Below, one piece after another: positions 1 through 8,728 of a stretch of 64,000 nucleotides of DNA (position 1 is its first letter; each line of letters begins with the position of its first letter). The notes under the pieces are model-generated. The model was not told the DNA's origin. It saw only the letters and a list, made by a program, of their open reading frames with translations, and did no database searches. A program made the position numbers and the translations under genes. Origin of the DNA: Schaalia sp. Marseille-Q2122 (GTDB lineage: Bacteria > Actinomycetota > Actinomycetes > Actinomycetales > Actinomycetaceae); assembly GCF_903645355.1 (NCBI RefSeq), contig NZ_CAHJXR010000004.1, positions 62,001 through 126,000 on the forward strand, given 5' to 3'.

Positions 1-1058
1 GTGTGCGCGAGGTGATGAAGGGCTACACCTGCACCCGGAGAGGGAACCCAGCCGTCTGCGGGTCCCTCGTCGCGGACGTAGAGGAGGAGCTCGGCCTCGC
101 CCTCGTTGACGCCTTCGCCAACGCTGATGGCGACGGTGACGTGGGTGGGGCCGGCGTGGCGCGCTGCGTTCTGCAGGCCGCAGTGAAGGGCTTCGACGAG
201 CGGGGCGGGAAGGATGCGGGCTGAGGGCGCCGATCCGCCGTGCGTAATGGGCGAGGTGGCCTCGTCGCGTCCCATGAGCGCGGGCGACACAGAGTCCGTG
301 AGCGCCAGGTACCCCAAGGGGTCATCAATATCGAGGACGAGGCCGGAGCGCCGTGCTCCGTCGATAATGGCGGCGACGTCGCGGGCGGGGGGAATAGCGG
401 CCGATGCGTGCGGCGCGAGCGGAGGAGGAGTGCCGGGTGCAGGAGTGGAAGGCTCCGACACTGGGGGAGTGAGGGTGGGCGGGGTGTGAAGAATTTCGAG
501 CATCTTGCGGAGCTGGTCAACGGTCTGCCGTGATGTCACGCTAATATCGTCCAGCGCCAGGCGAGCCTGCTCCAAACGGTCCAGGGCGGGCCCCTCGCGG
601 CCACTTAGGCGGTGGGCGACGGTGGCTCGCACCGAGATCGTCCCAAGACCATCGGAAATAATGTCGTGCAGGTTCCGCGCGAGGCGTAGCCTCTCTTCGG
701 CGATGGCCCGGTGAACCATCAATGCCTGGAGTTCTCGCCGGTGGGCGCGCCGATCGCTGCGCACACTCCAGATGGTGACCACAATGAGGGCAAGGAGACC
801 CAGGCGGATCCCCCACACGACCCAGGACGACACTCCTTCGATCCCCATGACCATGAAGATGGTCGACAGGCACAGGCCCAGTGTTAGGTAGGTGCTGCGC
901 TGAGAACGCCAGGAACGGGGTTCCACCGCCAGCCCGGAGCTGACGGAGCTGACGGAGCTGACGGGGTCGGCGGGCACAGCCCGCGAGGCAGTGCCATCAG
1001 GCGTGGCCGAGGCAAAAGAGGAAGAGACAGCGCCGGTCAGGGGATCGGTCGTGGACAT
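1..1058 (-). CDS. sensor histidine kinase (3' end outside window)
   Basis: The reverse strand is open from the ATG at 1058 to the left edge, 352 codons, so the C-terminus is missing. About 55 polar N-terminal residues precede two hydrophobic segments (about residues 57-73 and 78-98). Next comes a dimerisation/phosphoacceptor helix of the HisKA_3 type, with His131 in the motif ARNLHDIISDGLG, and then an ATP-binding domain with the N-box-like QNAARHAG and a glycine box GAGVALHHLA at the very edge. These features fit a NarL/LiaS/DesK-type membrane kinase. It diverges from an ABC exporter at 1175, and such pairs often sense and resist cell-envelope-active peptides; that role is inferred. The partner response regulator would lie left of the window. 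Confidence 0.85.
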   Translation of the reverse strand, partial: MSTTDPLTGAVSSSFASATPDGTASRAVPADPVSSVSSVSSGLAVEPRSWRSQRSTYLTLGLCLSTIFMVMGIEGVSSWVVWGIRLGLLALIVVTIWSVRSDRRAHRRELQALMVHRAIAEERLRLARNLHDIISDGLGTISVRATVAHRLSGREGPALDRLEQARLALDDISVTSRQTVDQLRKMLEILHTPPTLTPPVSEPSTPAPGTPPPLAPHASAAIPPARDVAAIIDGARRSGLVLDIDDPLGYLALTDSVSPALMGRDEATSPITHGGSAPSARILPAPLVEALHCGLQNAARHAGPTHVTVAISVGEGVNEGEAELLLYVRDEGPADGWVPSPGAGVALHHLAH

Positions 1059-1091
1059 AGTGCGAGTGTAGAGCCTGATGGGGGACTTGGC

Positions 1092-1109
1092 CTCAGCCTA
1101 GAGGCTGAG
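1092..1109. promoter_or_regulatory. palindrome in divergent intergenic region
   Basis: CTCAGCCT and AGGCTGAG face each other around a 2-bp centre, midway between the divergent histidine kinase (start 1058) and the ABC exporter (start 1175). The position suits an operator for the unseen response regulator. A hairpin acting on either mRNA leader is the alternative. No binding evidence is available. Confidence 0.4.
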
Positions 1110-1174
1110 CTGATGCCTGAAAGATCGGCACAGGGGCTGATGTGGGGCCAGGGGAGTGGCGCAAGGATGGGGGT

Positions 1175-1894
1175 ATGAGAGCAGAACCCGTCACAGTGAC
1201 CATCACTCACCTGCATAAACAACGAGGGACGCGCGCCGTCCTCACCGACATTCACACGAGCATAGGCCCAGGGAAAGTCACCGGCCTGATCGGAGAAAAC
1301 GGCGCGGGAAAATCCTCCCTTGTACGCTGCATTGTCGGCTTGGATCGCCCCACACAGGGGCAAGCCCTCGTTGGGGACCGACCCTACCGTCAGCTCAGCT
1401 CCCCCCTCGAAACAGTGGGAACCATGCTTGACGGCCCGGGCGCGCACCCGAAACGCAGCGCCCGCCAGCACCTCGCCTGGCTGTGCGCAGCGGCAGGTAT
1501 TCCTGTTTCTCGCGCCGAGGAAATGCTTGAGCGCATGGGTCTGAGTGAGGCCGCCCGACAGCCTGTCGGAACCTTTTCTTTAGGGATGGGCCAGCGTCTA
1601 TCCCTGGCTCAAGCCATGCTCGGTGACCCCGCCGTCCTCCTCCTTGATGAGCCTTTCAACGGTCTGGACCCTCAGGGCATCCGTCAACTCCGATCGGATT
1701 GCCGACAGTGGGCCCAAGAAGGTCGGACCGTCCTCGTTTCGAGTCACCTCATTGACGAACTTGAGGGCATCGCCGATGACGTCATCATGCTTGACCGGGG
1801 GCGCATCGTCGCAGCCGGCGCAGTGGCTGAGGTCCAAGGCAGACACCGCTCCCTCGAAGAGTCCTTCTTCGCGGCAACAGGGCGGGGGCAGTGA
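1175..1894 (+). CDS. ABC exporter ATP-binding protein (BcrA/lantibiotic-resistance type)
   Basis: The 239-residue ATPase carries Walker A GENGAGKSS, a signature-like FSLGMGQRLSLAQAM, Walker B AVLLLDEP and the switch region VLVSSHL. The ATG at 1175 is preferred over an in-frame ATG at 1142 because a purine-rich AAGGATGGGGG precedes it. The stop overlaps the ATG of the next permease by one base, so the genes are translationally coupled. Together with the permeases at 1894 and 2691 it forms an ABC-2-type exporter of the kind used for bacitracin or lantibiotic self-protection or resistance. The substrate cannot be read from the sequence. Confidence 0.85.
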   Translation: MRAEPVTVTITHLHKQRGTRAVLTDIHTSIGPGKVTGLIGENGAGKSSLVRCIVGLDRPTQGQALVGDRPYRQLSSPLETVGTMLDGPGAHPKRSARQHLAWLCAAAGIPVSRAEEMLERMGLSEAARQPVGTFSLGMGQRLSLAQAMLGDPAVLLLDEPFNGLDPQGIRQLRSDCRQWAQEGRTVLVSSHLIDELEGIADDVIMLDRGRIVAAGAVAEVQGRHRSLEESFFAATGRGQ

Positions 1895-2694
1895 TGCTGA
1901 CACAGCTCCAGCTCTTGAGCCGCGCCACCTACGCAGAGTGGCGTAAAGCCTGGTCAACGATGGGTGTCCCCATTGCTCTTGCACTCAGTGCTCTGCCGGG
2001 TATTATCACGTTCATTGCTAACCGGCAGAGCAGTGACTGCGTCGAATGTGGGGCGTTGGATGTTGTGCCGCAAAATCTCGCGCTGCTCATTATCCCGGCA
2101 GTCACCATTGGGGCAGTGATTGCAAGCGGTGACTTCCTCACCGCCGACCCCACTCGACAACAGGCCACGGGGTGGGTGGTGAATCACGGGGCTTTTCCGC
2201 GTCGCTGGCCAACCCTGCTGGCGAAGTCCATTCTTGTGATTGTGCTGAGCCTTGCGGTGGCATTCTTCAGCTACGTCTTGATTGTGTTTCTGGGACGACC
2301 AGAGGGGGTAGGTGTCGTGCAGATGTGGTTACGTTACTTTGATCGTCTACCTGCTGTGTGCGGCTACTGGGTGTCGATGGCCCTCCTGTCCCACGCGCTG
2401 ACACTGCTGGCAAGGTCGGCGACTTTTCCCTTGGCGTTGTTGATCGTTAACTCTTCTTTGGTGCCCCTGTCCTTGCTGTTGTCTCCGATGACGACCCATG
2501 TCGCCCTTTTGCCGGATGTCGCTGCCTTTGGACTGATCATCCCCGAGCAACTGCCGCACAATACCTTCTTCTACCCGGAACTTTTAGAACGGGTTACGCG
2601 TTCTGATATGACCAATGCCGCAGTGCTGGTGGCGTGGGCAGTAGTCCCTCTTGTGGTGGCGTGGATGGTCATGATGCGGAGGGAGTGGAAATGA
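1894..2694 (+). CDS. ABC-2 type transporter permease, first subunit
   Basis: The predicted protein has 266 residues and about six hydrophobic segments, including one near residues 20-40 and others near 65-85, 110-135, 155-175, 180-200 and 240-262. Low sequence conservation and the place after an ABC ATPase fit the ABC-2 permeases of peptide exporters. Its stop overlaps the ATG of the next gene at 2691, which completes a three-gene operon. Confidence 0.75.
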   Translation: MLTQLQLLSRATYAEWRKAWSTMGVPIALALSALPGIITFIANRQSSDCVECGALDVVPQNLALLIIPAVTIGAVIASGDFLTADPTRQQATGWVVNHGAFPRRWPTLLAKSILVIVLSLAVAFFSYVLIVFLGRPEGVGVVQMWLRYFDRLPAVCGYWVSMALLSHALTLLARSATFPLALLIVNSSLVPLSLLLSPMTTHVALLPDVAAFGLIIPEQLPHNTFFYPELLERVTRSDMTNAAVLVAWAVVPLVVAWMVMMRREWK

Positions 2695-3429
2695 TTCGCC
2701 GATATGCGGCCGTGAGTGGGCGCCAGCTTGTGTGGCTACCCGGTGGGCGCCTGTTTGTTCCGGCGTCGCTGCTGGTCTCAGCCGTTTTGGCAGTGGTCGT
2801 GGCGCGTGGACGCCAGGGCGGTGCTGAAGGGGTGGGTGCAAGCGTCCTAGATGGCGTTACCCTCAGTGCTGCGGTGGTGGGATTTGCTCAGTTTGTTCCC
2901 GTTGCTGTGGGGGTGCTGGTCGTTTTGATTGACGAGGTCGGCCGATCTTCGCGGACAGTGCGTTTGGTTGCACCCGCCCCGGCGCCCCTCCTTGGTGTGC
3001 GCATGGCGTGGGTGGCGTTTCTGGCTGCAGCGTGGGGTGGGGCAAGTTCGGGGGCGGCTCATCTTGTCGCCTGGATGATGGAATCTCCGGTTCTCTCGGG
3101 GTGGAGGGGGTCGCAATCCAGATGGTGCCGACCGCGCTTTATAGTGTGGGCTTGGCCCTGTGGAGCGCGGCCTGCGCGCGCATCATTGGGCGTCGAACGG
3201 CCGCTATGAGTGTGCTTGTTGCCGTTTCCTGCGTCCTTGCCCCTATTGCGGCCTCTATGGTCGAGGCCGCTGCTTTCCTTCCGGGGTGGTGGGCCGCTGC
3301 CTTCTGCTTGCACGGGGGCGGTGATGTGGGGTGAATGGGCAGGGCGAGTGGGGGCCGTGGGTGCTGGCGGCGTGGGCGCTTACGGGCATGGTTGCCGCTT
3401 TTGGCCTCCATATGCGTCAGGATGCGTAG
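2691..3429 (+). pseudogene. second ABC-2 permease, broken by two frameshifts
   Basis: The reading frame starts at the ATG at 2691 (MIRRYAAVSGRQLVW) and encodes hydrophobic segments up to about 3095. The membrane-protein sequence then continues in another frame (GVEGVAIQMVPTALYSVG) until about 3325, and a third frame supplies the C-terminal segment (WVLAAWALTGMVAAFGLHM) ending at 3429. Both breaks lie in G-rich stretches (about 3097-3110 and 3325-3332), and one added G at each would restore a permease of about 246 residues. Either the gene is inactivated or the sequence has homopolymer errors. The first permease and the ATPase are intact. Confidence 0.7.
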
Positions 3430-3472
3430 GGGCCCGGCCGTTGAATTTGGCCCTGTGAGAGAGGGGAAGAAT

Positions 3473-3514
3473 GAGGCGCGCGCCCCGTCCAGTAATGGAT
3501 GGGGCGCGCGCCTC
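3473..3514. terminator. bidirectional hairpin terminator
   Basis: GAGGCGCGCGCCCCGTCC and its near-complement face each other around AGTAAT, between the 3' ends of the ABC operon (+) and the gene at 3540 (-). There is no long T-run, as is common for high-GC actinobacterial terminators. Confidence 0.7.
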
Positions 3515-3539
3515 GTGTGTGGAGCAGGTGGAGCCTGTT

Positions 3540-4883
3540 TCAGGCCTTCACGTCCCACGCAGGGTCGCTGGTGACGCCCTTGGCTACGAGGCCAGGGTCG
3601 GCGGACAGGGGCGTACGGGGCTTGGGGTAGCGTTTGTCGGATGTCCACCAGGGCATCCAGCCGACGTAGCCATCGGCTGGGGGAGTGGTGGATTCGGGTT
3701 CGAAGCTGAGCTCAGTGGGGGTTTCGGGGATCATGTCAGTCTGGAAGTACTTGTCCTTATCGTCGAAGTGCTCGCGCACGATGGTGCGGAATTCGCCGAG
3801 CTCGAAGTAGAGGTTGTTCGTCAGCGGGTTGCGCTTGGTGGTGACGATCTTGTAGATCCAGTAGACGAAGAGGCCCACGTTGAAGATGAGTGCGGCTGCG
3901 GCGCAGACGATATTGGCCACGGGGTTCATGGTGGCGAAATTGTTCATGTGTGCCGGGGGCACGAGTAGCTCGGGCAGCAGGTTATTGGCTGCGATCCAGA
4001 ACATGAGGGTGAAGCAGCGGAACCAGATCCACTGGCCTTTTGCCCAGGTGAAGGCCGGGATGGTGCAGGCGAGCAGCAGGGCTAGCGTGCAGTACCAGGT
4101 GTAGTCGGCTAGGGCGTTGTAGAGGAAGGCGTGGTTCCACAGGTCGTAGGCGATGACCCAGGGCCAGACCATGTCCACCCAGATGAGGCCGCGAACCTTT
4201 TGTTTTCCGGGTGAGGTGATGGCGATCTTGCCCAGGCCGGTGATGGTGATGATGTTGAGCAGTCCGGCGAGGGCGGAGAGGATGTTCCAGTAGCCGCCGA
4301 TGGTGCGGAAGCCCGTGGCGGGGTCAATGCCAACGTGGTTGGCTTTGAAGTTGTCAGCGACGGCTTGGTACCACTCGGGGGAGTGGAGGGCGGCGGTGAC
4401 GCCTCGTGTTTCTGGTAGGCCGTTGATCATGTCGATGCCAACGCGGGCATCGTTAATGGATTGGAGGCATTCGGGTGAGGCGCCGCAGGCGTAGTAGGTG
4501 TCGGCCTCGAAGAAGATGGTGAGGTCGCGGATATTGGCTTCCATAATGTTGACGGCGAGGCCGATCCACAGGGCGACGCCTAGCCAGATGGCGTAGCGGT
4601 GGGCTTTGACGGGATTGCGTTTGCCGTACACAAGGAGGGCGCCAGTCATGGTGGCGGTGGCGACCATGATGGCGTATTTACCGAAGGGGAACCATCCGAC
4701 CATGGGGGTGCCGTGGATGGCTGCGTAGGGCATGGCGGCCAGGCCACCGATGGTCCACAGGGCGAAGATCGTCCAGTTCCAGCGGCGGTTGATTTCGGCG
4801 ATGATGATTTGTGCGGCAAAGACGACGATCCAGATGATGTAGACCTTGGGGGAGCCGATCTCCCAGAGGAATAGGGACGACAC
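3540..4883 (-). CDS. DUF5692-like multi-pass membrane protein, copy 1
   Basis: This 447-residue protein has about ten hydrophobic segments and a hydrophilic C-terminal tail of about 80 residues. The start is the GTG at 4883, with AAGGAG eight bases upstream. It is a clear paralogue of the protein at 6309-7370: both contain NIxEAxIRD, GGxWNIL, the block IAYDLWN...YNxLxDxxWY and KRNPxT near the end. I recall such proteins as the actinobacterial DUF5692 family, which has no known function. It is transcribed divergently from the SRPBCC protein at 5155, with palindromic sites between them. A role with a lipid or other membrane substrate is only a guess. Confidence 0.7.
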   Translation of the reverse strand: MSSLFLWEIGSPKVYIIWIVVFAAQIIIAEINRRWNWTIFALWTIGGLAAMPYAAIHGTPMVGWFPFGKYAIMVATATMTGALLVYGKRNPVKAHRYAIWLGVALWIGLAVNIMEANIRDLTIFFEADTYYACGASPECLQSINDARVGIDMINGLPETRGVTAALHSPEWYQAVADNFKANHVGIDPATGFRTIGGYWNILSALAGLLNIITITGLGKIAITSPGKQKVRGLIWVDMVWPWVIAYDLWNHAFLYNALADYTWYCTLALLLACTIPAFTWAKGQWIWFRCFTLMFWIAANNLLPELLVPPAHMNNFATMNPVANIVCAAAALIFNVGLFVYWIYKIVTTKRNPLTNNLYFELGEFRTIVREHFDDKDKYFQTDMIPETPTELSFEPESTTPPADGYVGWMPWWTSDKRYPKPRTPLSADPGLVAKGVTSDPAWDVKA

Positions 4884-5029
4884 TTCTTCACTCCTTCAGT
4901 GCAGTGCGGGAAGTCAACCCAATCCGGGTACGGATGTGTATCGAAGTGTGGGGCGGGTTGGCCCCAGGGGCTTCGATGGGGTGGGAATGGGTGGTGTTCT
5001 GCGCGGTGCAGGGGACTATGTCGTGATGC

Positions 5030-5043
5030 TACACCTGTGTATC
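5030..5043. promoter_or_regulatory. putative operator, site 1
   Basis: TACACCTGTGTATC contains the palindrome TACAC-N2-GTGTA. Its exact reverse complement recurs at 5109-5122. It lies in the 271-bp divergent region between the genes at 4883 (-) and 5155 (+), so a dimeric repressor (TetR-like by symmetry) could control both genes. Confidence 0.6.
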
Positions 5044-5108
5044 GGCGCAGAATTAGGCCCAAAAGACCTAGAAGTGCACGAATGGTCGGATACAGTGGGA
5101 GTAAGTGC

Positions 5109-5122
5109 GATACACAGGTGTA
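5109..5122. promoter_or_regulatory. putative operator, site 2
   Basis: GATACACAGGTGTA is the exact inverse of site 1 and lies within a longer imperfect palindrome, ATACAC-N2-GTGTAT, flanked by GTGC and GCAC. It sits 13 bp downstream of a possible -10 element (TACAGT, 5091-5096) and 32 bp before the start at 5155, a position where a bound repressor would block transcription. Confidence 0.6.
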
Positions 5123-5154
5123 TGCACCTTCACTCAGTTCAAAGGAGTATCCCA

Positions 5155-6194
5155 TGGCCCGTCACAAGAGTCTCTCGCGCAGGCTCCTGACTGCCGGTGG
5201 CCTCACCGCCGCCAGCGTGTTGGGAGGCATGGTGGTGTTCAGCCAATTCACCGGTAAAGCCACCAAGGAAGAACAGGAGTGGAAATACCCCTCCGACGAC
5301 ATCGTTGACGCCAACTACGCCAACGCCTACTCATCAACCTACGCCATTGACATTGACGCCCCCGCCTACGTCGTCTGGCGCATCTTCAAGCAGATCGGCT
5401 GCGAAAAGTCCGGCTCCTTCTCCTCGGAGTTCCTCGAGCGCACCTTCGCCCGCCTGCCCTTCTTCAACTCCTACGAAATCCAGGAAGAATTCCAGCAGCC
5501 TGACTCCCTCATGCCCGGTGACATTGCAGGCTTTGACTTCCAGGGCATGTCCATGGAGTGGGCCGACGTGGTGCCCGGCAAGTACCTCACCCAGTGGGTG
5601 GATACGAAGAATCCTCCGGCAGCGCCGGGTTCTTACGCCTTCCGCTACCCCACGATGACGCACTTCGCCGCCGCTTGGAGCTTCTACGTCATCCCCCTCA
5701 AGGGCGAGCGTTGCCGCCTCATTAACCACTGGCGTATCGGCTACGAGCCGGACACTCCGCTGCCCAAGCTCATTAATTGGATCAATATTGAGCTCATCGG
5801 CGGGTGCATGACCCACCTGCAAAACATCTACGTCAAGCGCCTGGCAGAGTTCCGTAAGCGCGAGCAGTGGATGGGTCGCTTCAAGCGAGGCGTCCTGGGT
5901 GGCCGCTTCTTTGGCTCCTCCACCCCCGCTGGCCGCTGGGATGGGACTCCCTTGTTCGAGGATACCTACACCCAGTGGATGCGTTACGGACGCCAGAGCC
6001 CGGCTGTGGCCGAGATTCGCCCGCCCGTTACTGATAATCCCGAATGGCCCCCTGTTGGCCCCGGTACCCCCTGGGCGGACACCGTCGATGAGGAATACTT
6101 CGATGGCTGGGAAGAGCCCAAGTTCTCCTGGGAGGAACAGATCCGCCAGAAGATGGAGCGCACCTACCTTCCCGGTTGGGGCAAGAAGCGCTAG
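5155..6194 (+). CDS. membrane-anchored SRPBCC (START-like) domain protein
   Basis: The ATG at 5155 follows AAAGGAG and gives 346 residues. A twin-Arg/Lys-rich start (MARHKSLSRRLL) and one hydrophobic segment (about residues 14-33) suggest a signal anchor. Residues about 60-240 contain the pattern of an SRPBCC polyketide-cyclase/START-like fold, starting IDAPAYVVWRIFKQIG and ending in a helix with MTHLQNIYVKRLAEFRKRE. The C-terminal 100 residues are Trp- and Pro-rich and unrecognised. The family binds hydrophobic ligands in a cavity; the ligand here is unknown. It lies between two DUF5692-like genes and shares putative operators with them, so the three probably act together. Confidence 0.7.
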
Positions 6195-6228
6195 TCGCCC
6201 TCTCCTTCGGCCTTGAGATAAATGAGGG

Positions 6229-6275
6229 GAGGGGAGGTTCGCAGCACGCATAATGTGCGCTGCGAACCTCCCCTC
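6229..6275. terminator. bidirectional terminator
   Basis: Two 17-base arms (6229-6245 and 6259-6275, GAGGGGAGGTTCGCAGC and its complement) enclose a 13-base loop between the convergent genes ending at 6194 and 6309. Confidence 0.8.
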
Positions 6276-6308
6276 GCGCCTGCCCCTTCGCGGCTGTGGG
6301 AGCGGAGC

Positions 6309-7370
6309 TTAGAGGCGCACTCCCGGGTTGCGTGAAGAGATGTAGGCCTTGTCCTCGGCTGAAGCGAAACTGTCAATGAGTGTCTTGTAGGCAGGGGTGT
6401 TGAGGTAGACCTCTTGCGTGAAGGGGTTGCGCTTTTCGCGGACGATGGTGCGAATGTGCCAGGCGAAGACCAGCACATTAGCAATGAAGGCAGCCAGGGA
6501 GAGCATGAGCAGCGCGGTGGGGTTGTGGGAGGGGCGATGCTCGAAGATCGAATCGTGCATGAAGTGCGGGAAGGTGAGCACCACTGCTGACCAGAGTGTC
6601 AGTGTGTAGGCGCGGTATTGGATCCAAGACCCGCGACCAAAGGGCAGGAGAGCGGGGATGGTGCAGGAGGCCAGGAGGGCCACGCCCGAGTACCAGGCGC
6701 GATCTCCCAGGCAGTTGTACACATACGCCAGGTTCCACAGGTCGTAGGCGATGATCCAGCCGATAGTGAGGTCGCCCCAGACGATGGCCTTGGATTCACC
6801 CTTGGCGACGAAGATACCTACCCAGCCGGAGATGGCGAGGAGGTTGAGGATGCCAGCAATGCCGTTGAGGATATTCCAGGGGCCGCCCCAGGTGAAGATG
6901 CCTTGGGAGGGGTCGATGCCGTGGATGCCGTAGCACTGGAAGTCGCGGATGACGGCTTCGAGGATATTGATGGCGAGGATGAAGGGGGGAAGCAGGAGGT
7001 ACCAGTACTTGCGTCGCAGTGTGGGGAAGTATTGCAGGGCCACTAGGGAGAGCGAGCCCAGCAGTGCGGAGTATTGCTTGACGATGGGGAACCAGCCGGC
7101 GGACTTGGTGCCAGCGGTGGAGTAGGGCCACCAGAAGATTGTCAGGAGGACGGGTACGACAATGAAGAGGCCAATCGCTGCCCATTTGGAGCGTTGTGCC
7201 AGCCATGCGCCGAATGCGAGGCCGGCGGTGACAATGATGAGCATGAGATAGTCCCACCACTCACCTATTTCGAAAAAGAAAAGTGTGGGGTAATCGGGTG
7301 TGGGGATCGGGATTGCGGTTGCTAGGGACACGGGGAACACATCCTTCGACACTGAATGATTTAGTGTCAT
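6309..7370 (-). CDS. DUF5692-like multi-pass membrane protein, copy 2
   Basis: The predicted protein has 353 residues from the ATG at 7370, which has GAGGG seven bases upstream; a longer reading to 7460 has no better start signal. About nine to ten hydrophobic segments are visible. It shares the blocks GGPWNILNGIAGILNL, IIAYDLWNLAYVYNCLGDRAWY, CTIPAL and KRNPFT with the protein at 3540-4883 but lacks the 80-residue tail. It is convergent with the SRPBCC gene, and a related palindrome lies upstream at 7411-7428. The function is unknown. Confidence 0.7.
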   Translation of the reverse strand: MTLNHSVSKDVFPVSLATAIPIPTPDYPTLFFFEIGEWWDYLMLIIVTAGLAFGAWLAQRSKWAAIGLFIVVPVLLTIFWWPYSTAGTKSAGWFPIVKQYSALLGSLSLVALQYFPTLRRKYWYLLLPPFILAINILEAVIRDFQCYGIHGIDPSQGIFTWGGPWNILNGIAGILNLLAISGWVGIFVAKGESKAIVWGDLTIGWIIAYDLWNLAYVYNCLGDRAWYSGVALLASCTIPALLPFGRGSWIQYRAYTLTLWSAVVLTFPHFMHDSIFEHRPSHNPTALLMLSLAAFIANVLVFAWHIRTIVREKRNPFTQEVYLNTPAYKTLIDSFASAEDKAYISSRNPGVRL

Positions 7371-7410
7371 TCTTGCCCTCAAATCCGCGAAATTCTGGGA
7401 CTTCTGACAT

Positions 7411-7428
7411 GGATGCACATATGTATCC
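7411..7428. promoter_or_regulatory. putative operator, site 3
   Basis: GGATGCACATATGTATCC is a near-palindrome that matches the sites at 5030 and 5109 in the pattern GAT-R-CAC-N3-TGTAT. It lies about 40 bp upstream of the DUF5692-like start at 7370, so all three genes of the trio have the motif in front of them. Confidence 0.5.
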
Positions 7429-7533
7429 AATTGAGCTGACGGCCCGTCACATCTGCTCACTCAGAAAGCCGCTATGGTGTCGGTCATGACACATCAGAAA
7501 AATCTGTCACCATCGGGTCGAGGGGAGCGCTCA

Positions 7534-8577
7534 ATGTCGAGCGCCTCGGCGCCCACTAAACCGGCGCTCCTGATCGTCAACCTGGGCACCCCCGACGCGC
7601 CGACGCCCTCGGCAGTGCGCCGCTTCCTTCGCGCCTTCCTCAGTGACCGCCGCGTTATCGAAACCCACCCGGCGCTGTGGCGGCCCATCCTTGAAGGCAT
7701 CATCTTGCGTGTCCGCCCCTCTCGCGTCGCCCACGCCTACAGCACCATCTGGTCCGAGGAAGGCTCCCCTCTGCTGGCGGGCACCAAGGCCCAAGTCGAC
7801 GGCCTCCGTCAACGTTTCGGCGAAGAGGTGGAGGTCCGCCCCGCCATGTGCTACGGGACGGGTAGTATCCGCGACGTCCTCGACGAACTTTACGCCGAAG
7901 GCTACCGCCGCGTGGCCATCCTGCCTGCCTATCCGCAATACTCCGCATCAACGGTGGGTGCGGTGTTTGACGAGGTCGCCCGCTGGGGGCTTGCCTCGCG
8001 TGATCAGCTCTCCGTGCGCACGGTCCGCTCCTATGAGGATGCTCCCGCCTACATCGAGGCCCTCGCCAGCGCTCTTGAGGATTCATGGCGGGAAAATGGC
8101 CGCCCCGACTTTGCCGCTGGTGACGTCGTCGTCGCTTCCTTCCATTCCATCCCCCAGGCCATGGTGGACAAGGGGGACCCCTATCAAGACGAGTGTGAAC
8201 GCACGACGGAACTCCTGCGCCAGCGCCTGGGGTTGAGCGAGGCTGAGCTTGTGCTCACCTATCAATCGGTGTTTGGGCCTGCTCAGTGGATCGGTCCGGC
8301 CACTATCGACACCATCACTGAATTGGGTGGTGGGGGGCGTCGTCGTGTTGACGTCATCTGCCCGGGTTTTGTCGCTGACTGTTTGGAAACGCTCGAAGAG
8401 ATCAATGTCCTGAACCGCCAGGCATTTATTGATGCCGGGGGAGAGGTCTTCCATTACGTTCCCTGGGCCAATGGAGCTGCGCCATGTATCACGATGCTTG
8501 AGGAGCAGGCTGTGGAGGTGCTGGCGGGATGGGTGGAGCCGGCGGAGCGAATGAGTGCTCGCGAGTACGTTGCGTAG
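7534..8577 (+). CDS. hemH: ferrochelatase, Escherichia coli-like type
   Basis: This enzyme inserts ferrous iron into a porphyrin at the end of haem synthesis. The 347-residue reading starts at the ATG at 7534, with GAGGGGAG six bases upstream; ATGs at 7474 and 7489 are weaker options. Landmarks are LIVNLGTPDAPTPSAVRRFL at the N-terminus, FLSDRRVIE, PQYSASTVGAV, the metal-binding histidine in SFHSIPQ, TYQSVFGP and CPGFVADCLETLEEI. These match the enterobacterial protoporphyrin ferrochelatase far better than the usual actinobacterial coproporphyrin ferrochelatase, as I recall both. No other haem gene is adjacent, so the gene may be an acquisition. Confidence 0.9.
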   Translation: MSSASAPTKPALLIVNLGTPDAPTPSAVRRFLRAFLSDRRVIETHPALWRPILEGIILRVRPSRVAHAYSTIWSEEGSPLLAGTKAQVDGLRQRFGEEVEVRPAMCYGTGSIRDVLDELYAEGYRRVAILPAYPQYSASTVGAVFDEVARWGLASRDQLSVRTVRSYEDAPAYIEALASALEDSWRENGRPDFAAGDVVVASFHSIPQAMVDKGDPYQDECERTTELLRQRLGLSEAELVLTYQSVFGPAQWIGPATIDTITELGGGGRRRVDVICPGFVADCLETLEEINVLNRQAFIDAGGEVFHYVPWANGAAPCITMLEEQAVEVLAGWVEPAERMSAREYVA

Positions 8578-8688
8578 CTCCGGGGAGCGACTGGGGTAAA
8601 GGGGCGAGTCACAGCCCTGTGAATCTGCCTGAAAATACCGCTGCGTGCCACTCGTGCCCGCAATAGGGTGGAGTGTCCGAGATTCGGT

Positions 8689-8728
8689 GCCTGTCCCCCT
8701 CAAGGAGATCCTGTATTGGGGGACAGGC
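8689..8728. terminator. hairpin terminator after hemH
   Basis: GCCTGTCCCCC (8689-8699) and GGGGGACAGGC (8718-8728) form an 11-bp stem in the 327-bp gap between convergent hemH and marR-type genes. I see no gene in the rest of that gap (8578-8903). Confidence 0.65.
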
